A stretch of DNA of 64,000 bases from the NCBI GenBank assembly GCA_049323895.1, contig JBMOKT010000023.1:62001-126000 (forward strand), read 5' to 3'. Numbering within the stretch: the stretch's first letter is position 1; each line of letters begins with the position of its first letter. Of this stretch, positions 62,355-64,000 are shown in pieces. A program made the translations under genes and the position numbers. Origin of the DNA: JBMOKT01 sp049323895 (GTDB lineage Bacteria; Bacillota; Peptococcia; Peptococcales; BICA1-8). The notes beneath the pieces are model-generated. The model did not search any database, had not been told where the DNA came from, and saw only the letters and a list, made by a program, of their open reading frames with translations.

Positions 62355-63458
62355 TTAGAAAAAATTTTTCTTTTGTATCGTCACCTGTTCTAATCGCTTA
62401 CGGTTTATATCATAACCTAATCCTGGTTTATCAGAGACTTTAATGCTTCCCTGATTTACCACCACTTCAGGTTCAATAATATCTTGTTCCCAATAGTGCG
62501 AGGAACCCGCTGTATCCGCTGGTAAAATAAAGTAAGGCAAGGAAGCAAGCGCCACACTATGAGCCCTAGCTACACCAGTCTCCAGCATACCGCCACCCCA
62601 AACAGCAATATTACTTTTTTGACAAAGGTCATGAATTCGTTTAGCCTCACTTATCCCTCCAACACGACCTATTTTAATATTTATTACTTTACAACTGCCG
62701 AGTTCAACTGCTTTTTCTGTATCTTCATAAGAAACAATGCTTTCATCTAAACAAACTGGCGTGTTGATCTGCCTTTGCAGTTTAGCATGATTGATAATGT
62801 CATCGGTTGCCAGCGGCTGCTCAATCATCATTAATTTAAATTCATCTAGAGACTTCAATAAGTCAATATCATTTAACGAATATGCAGAATTTGCATCAGC
62901 CATCAAAGGTATGTCAGGGAAATGCTTACGAATACCTTGTAGTAATTTATGTTCTATGCCAGGTTTAATTTTTACTTTTATCCGTTTATAACCCTCGGTT
63001 AAAGCAGCATTAATAGAATCTAACATTTCTTCTAGCGGTTTTATCCCGATAGCAACTCCAATATCGATTGATTCTTTTTCTCCACCGACAACTTTAGAAA
63101 GAGCCATTTCTTGATGATTGGCATATAAATCCCAAACTGCTCCTTCTAATGCCGCTTTAGCCATCTGATTCCTCCGAATTGGTAAAAAGCGTTTTAGCAC
63201 TTCATCAGGATGAGTAATCGGTTGTTGAAATATCAGCGGAATTAAAAAATCCTCCATAATATGCCAGCAGGTTTTCACAGTTTCCTCGGTATACCAGGGA
63301 GCAGAAAAAGCTACACATTCTCCCCAACCAATATACCCTTTCTTATCTTCCATCTCAACGATGATACTATCACGATCCTGAACTGTTCCATAGCTTGTTA
63401 CAAAGGGAGTATTTAATTTCATTTGTATATGATATAGGGTAATTCGTTTAATTTTCAT
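62355..63458 (-). CDS. menC: o-Succinylbenzoate synthase (MenC), enolase superfamily
   Basis: 367 residues. The N-terminal capping domain is followed by the barrel with KVKIKPG, MADANSAYSL, IEQPL, CLDESI and NIKIGRVGGI. These supply the catalytic lysines and the metal-binding Asp/Glu/Asp of the MenC/N-acylamino-acid racemase group. It dehydrates SHCHC in menaquinone synthesis. Racemase side activity is possible. Its position 20 bp after menE supports MenC. Confidence 0.88.
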   Translation of the reverse strand: MKIKRITLYHIQMKLNTPFVTSYGTVQDRDSIIVEMEDKKGYIGWGECVAFSAPWYTEETVKTCWHIMEDFLIPLIFQQPITHPDEVLKRFLPIRRNQMAKAALEGAVWDLYANHQEMALSKVVGGEKESIDIGVAIGIKPLEEMLDSINAALTEGYKRIKVKIKPGIEHKLLQGIRKHFPDIPLMADANSAYSLNDIDLLKSLDEFKLMMIEQPLATDDIINHAKLQRQINTPVCLDESIVSYEDTEKAVELGSCKVINIKIGRVGGISEAKRIHDLCQKSNIAVWGGGMLETGVARAHSVALASLPYFILPADTAGSSHYWEQDIIEPEVVVNQGSIKVSDKPGLGYDINRKRLEQVTIQKKNFF

Positions 63459-63478
63459 CTCACCTACTCATCCTTTCA

Positions 63479-64000
63479 TTATAAAAGATCTAGAAGTTTT
63501 CTGCGCAACAGCTTGTTTGATGCATTACGAGGTAATTCATTAACAAAGTTAAAGGCTACCGGCACCTTATATTTGGCAAGTCTTCTGTGACAAAAGTCAA
63601 AAAGTTCTTCCGCCTTTACTTTTTCCCCAGGTTTTAGTTTTATAAATGCAATGGGAACCTTTCCCCATTTCTCATCTAATCGCCCTATAACACCAGCATC
63701 TTCAACAGCGGGGTGCTTGAGAATAACAGATTCGACTTCAGCTGGGTATATATTTTCACCACCGGAGATAATCAGATCACTACGACGATCAAGCACAAAT
63801 AAAAAACCATCCTCATCTAAGTAGCCTAGGTCACCAGTATAGAGCCAGCCATCTTTTACAACTTTCCCCATTTCTGCTTGATTCCGATAATAGCCTTTAG
63901 TTACATTCGGCCCCTTAACAATAATTTCTCCAACTTCACCTGCTTTCAGTTCTTTTCCATCTTTTACAATTTTAAGCTGTGAAGGAAATAAAGGTTTTCC
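63479..64000 (-). CDS. menE: MenE-like o-succinylbenzoate-CoA ligase, C-terminal part (5' end outside window)
   Basis: 174 codons, open to the right edge. GEIIVKGPNVTKGYYRN, DGWLYTGDLGYLDEDG, DRRSDLIISGGENIYP and the terminal LPRNASNKLLRRKL are the adenylate-forming enzyme motifs, with the catalytic lysine in NKLLRR. It would activate o-succinylbenzoate to its CoA ester. It precedes menC. The AMP-binding P-loop is outside the window, so another acyl-CoA ligase is possible. Confidence 0.85.
   Translation of the reverse strand, partial: GKPLFPSQLKIVKDGKELKAGEVGEIIVKGPNVTKGYYRNQAEMGKVVKDGWLYTGDLGYLDEDGFLFVLDRRSDLIISGGENIYPAEVESVILKHPAVEDAGVIGRLDEKWGKVPIAFIKLKPGEKVKAEELFDFCHRRLAKYKVPVAFNFVNELPRNASNKLLRRKLLDLL

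Overview
The window reads as chromosome of an anaerobic, endospore-forming, low-GC Clostridia-type Firmicute. Pointers are a gerA-type germinant receptor operon, a YtvI-type membrane protein, many AGGAGG ribosome sites with TTG/GTG starts, rho-independent terminators after most genes, and anaerobic enzymes (aldehyde:ferredoxin oxidoreductase, hybrid-cluster protein, NrfHA, ETF with an acyl-CoA dehydrogenase, remnants of an [FeFe]-hydrogenase). I cannot name the species. No rRNA, tRNA, CRISPR array, intact insertion sequence or prophage was seen.

Layout. 1-4.8 kb: lactate module (larA, glcF, glcD) with a divergent-looking palindrome and an IclR regulator. 4.9-11 kb: YtvI-like protein, RsgA GTPase with a small leader ORF, threonine synthase, split transketolase, then a repeat-filled gap. 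11-18.4 kb: CBS protein, LysR regulator, permease, cytoplasmic-type gamma-glutamyltransferase, SulP and TauE-type transporters. 18.5-23.5 kb: small AdoMet decarboxylase behind a structured leader, LUD protein, two MoaD-like proteins and AOR. 23.7-25.5 kb: ECF S component and class V aminotransferase. 25.6-27.9 kb: a preQ1-I riboswitch with terminator, followed by a YhhQ-type transporter and two genes that resemble a miniature 2-hydroxyacyl-CoA dehydratase subunit and its HgdC-type ATPase activator. This is the best candidate here for an undescribed system. 28-36 kb: CPBP protease, MenA, flavodoxin-like protein, radical SAM protein, etfA-etfB-acd with a MarR regulator, and a second, class 1A AdoMet decarboxylase. 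36-44 kb: proline-rich protein, glnS, intracellular subtilase, asparaginase, hcp, cupin, HD protein, truncated transaldolase. 44-49.3 kb: a giant fused activase and a TetR regulator. 49.6-56 kb: nrfH-nrfA, rhodanese lipoprotein, KefB-type antiporter, RF3. 56-57 kb: hydrogenase remnant. 57.1-61.2 kb: gerA operon with visibly higher GC. 61.5-62.2 kb: broken peptide ABC permease. 62.3-64 kb: menC and the end of menE.

How it fits together. Lactate oxidation, ETF/acyl-CoA dehydrogenase and AOR feed electrons into anaerobic metabolism. MenA, MenC and MenE indicate menaquinone, which NrfH would use to drive nitrite reduction by NrfA, and Hcp would deal with nitrogen oxide by-products. Several loci are decayed (hydrogenase, DppB, transaldolase). 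Intergenic gaps carry recurring short tandem repeats (CTAGCCA, TTAACC and GACGATTA types) and a dispersed GGAACGAC inverted repeat. Two genes (radical SAM, TetR) have well-placed Shine-Dalgarno sites but ATC where the start codon should be.
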